6,094 nucleotides of DNA, from NCBI GenBank assembly GCA_003520025.1, contig DOVP01000306.1, positions 1 to 6,094 on the forward strand. Direction: 5' to 3'. The notes beneath the pieces were generated by a model, which had not been told where the DNA came from, made no database searches, and saw only the letters and a list, made by a program, of their open reading frames with translations. A program made the translations under genes and the position numbers. Positions 5,331 through 6,094 of this stretch are shown in pieces. Source of the DNA: Phycisphaerales bacterium (GTDB lineage Bacteria > Planctomycetota > Phycisphaerae > Phycisphaerales > SM1A02). Positions within the stretch are counted from its first letter, which is position 1. The number at the start of each line of letters is the position of its first letter.

Positions 5331-6094
5331 CCAGCTGTTGTTTCCATAGTTGCCCCAGTTCTGCCCGTACCGATTGCCAGCGTAGGTCTGATTGTAGGAG
5401 TTTGGGCCGTACTGGTTGGAGTACTTATACGCCTTCAAGTTCGCATTCGTGTTGAACTTGTACGCTGTCCAAGCTTGCTTGAGTTGCTTCTCATGCTGCT
5501 TCTTCTGGGCGACCTGCCATGATGCGTATTGCTCAGCGATCTTTTTCTGAGTCTCCGCACTCTTCTCTTGCTTGGTCTTGGCAACTTCCTTCTGTCTGGC
5601 CACCATCGTTTCGTGGTGAGTCTTGGCTTGATCGTTCTCCCATGCGTTGTAATCGGCCAACTTGCCTTGCTTACTCAGGCAATCACTGATGTGTTGAACG
5701 GTGCCCATCGCAGTCTGCAGGCGGTCCCAAGTCGATCGGGCCAACTCTGTGTACGCACGAACCTTGGCTGGCGTTGCTTCTTCTGTCGGGGCGGCGCTTG
5801 TCGGGGCGGTTTGCTGATGATCGATGGCGATTGCAAGAGCCTGATCGAAACTCATCGCCATATCGTGCTGGTCGTTGCTGGAGGATGAACCACACACATC
5901 AGCCAGATTTGTGGACTTGACATAGTCTTCCAGCAGTTTTTGGTGAGTCAACGCATCTTCAAGTTTGCTGGCCGCTGCTTGGTTCATCGATTCCAGCGCC
6001 TGTTGTTGGACACTGAGGTCGACGTTGTTCCCAACATCCTCCATCCCCGCGCCTTGCGCAAGTACGAGGCTGGGAAGCGACAAGGTGGCAAGCA
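5328..6094 (-). CDS. Exported coiled-coil protein with Tyr/Asn/Gly-rich tail, N-terminus cut by right edge
   Basis: The frame is open to the right edge, giving 254 residues and a TGA stop at 5328-5330. The visible start, LATLSLPSLVLAQGAG, looks like the end of a signal peptide with cleavage after VLA, so the true start lies just beyond the window; a TTG at 6083 sits inside this hydrophobic stretch and is unlikely to be the start. Counting from the edge, residues about 23-93 are helical and Gln/Ala/Asp-rich, 94-108 an Ala/Pro/Thr linker, and about 143-213 a Lys/Gln/Glu/Ala-rich long helix or coiled coil. The last 33 or so residues are Tyr/Asn/Gly/Gln-rich (YKYSNQYGPNSYNQ, then TYAGNRYGQNWGNYGNNSW), with an aromatic every 2-5 residues. 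Two Cys (67 and 138) could pair in the periplasm. I recognise no family; the composition suggests a structural or assembling envelope protein, which is inference. Confidence 0.7.
   Translation of the reverse strand, partial: LATLSLPSLVLAQGAGMEDVGNNVDLSVQQQALESMNQAAASKLEDALTHQKLLEDYVKSTNLADVCGSSSSNDQHDMAMSFDQALAIAIDHQQTAPTSAAPTEEATPAKVRAYTELARSTWDRLQTAMGTVQHISDCLSKQGKLADYNAWENDQAKTHHETMVARQKEVAKTKQEKSAETQKKIAEQYASWQVAQKKQHEKQLKQAWTAYKFNTNANLKAYKYSNQYGPNSYNQTYAGNRYGQNWGNYGNNSW

Noticed and set aside
6084..6094. TTG at 6083 as the true start of the coiled-coil gene
   Set aside because: The hydrophobic signal-peptide sequence continues upstream in frame to the window edge, so the real start lies outside.
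1..6094. CRISPR array, tRNA/rRNA genes, insertion sequence, integrase or prophage module
   Set aside because: I saw no regularly spaced repeats, no tRNA-like cloverleaf, no transposase or integrase motifs and no terminal inverted repeats. The lone DUF669 gene is not enough to call a prophage.

Overview
The window is a compact, fully coding stretch of roughly 55-60% G+C from a Gram-negative-type bacterium. The evidence for an outer membrane is a lipobox lipoprotein with a BamE/SmpA-like domain, several signal-peptide proteins and an aminolipid-type acyltransferase. Gene organisation is loose: strand changes are frequent, operons short and Shine-Dalgarno sites weak. Together with two exported proteins I cannot assign to a family, this makes a planctomycete of the Phycisphaerae type my best guess. 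That is inference only; no rRNA or other phylogenetic marker is present.

Layout from left to right. (1) 1-584, minus: the N-terminal part of an exported SGNH/GDSL-hydrolase-like protein that runs off the left edge. (2) 705-1154, plus: a 149-aa DUF669-type single-stranded-DNA-binding protein, a family best known from phages, with an SSB-like acidic C-terminal tip. (3) 1179-1358, minus: a 59-aa single-pass membrane protein, convergent with (2). The two share a hairpin at 1165-1188. (4) 1388-3220, plus: a 610-aa two-domain acyltransferase, PlsC-like O-acyltransferase followed by OlsB-like N-acyltransferase, i.e. OlsF-like aminolipid synthase architecture. (5) 3304-3876, minus: an exported protein of unknown function, GTG start. 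(6) 3997-4407, plus: a BamE-like lipoprotein. (7) 4440-5288, plus: folE2, GTP cyclohydrolase IB, first step of folate/pterin synthesis. (8) 5328-6094, minus: an exported coiled-coil protein with a Tyr/Asn/Gly/Gln-rich tail, running off the right edge.

All four minus-strand genes encode exported or membrane proteins. The plus strand mixes lipid synthesis, DNA binding, an envelope lipoprotein and pterin synthesis. Only (6) and (7) are close enough in the same direction to be co-transcribed. I see no coherent multi-gene system such as a defence island, CRISPR array, prophage or transposon. The points most worth a second look are the isolated phage-type SSB, the fused acyltransferase with its HX5D active-site spacing, the small membrane protein beside it, and hairpins that overlap the minus-strand stop codon at two of the three convergent gene junctions.
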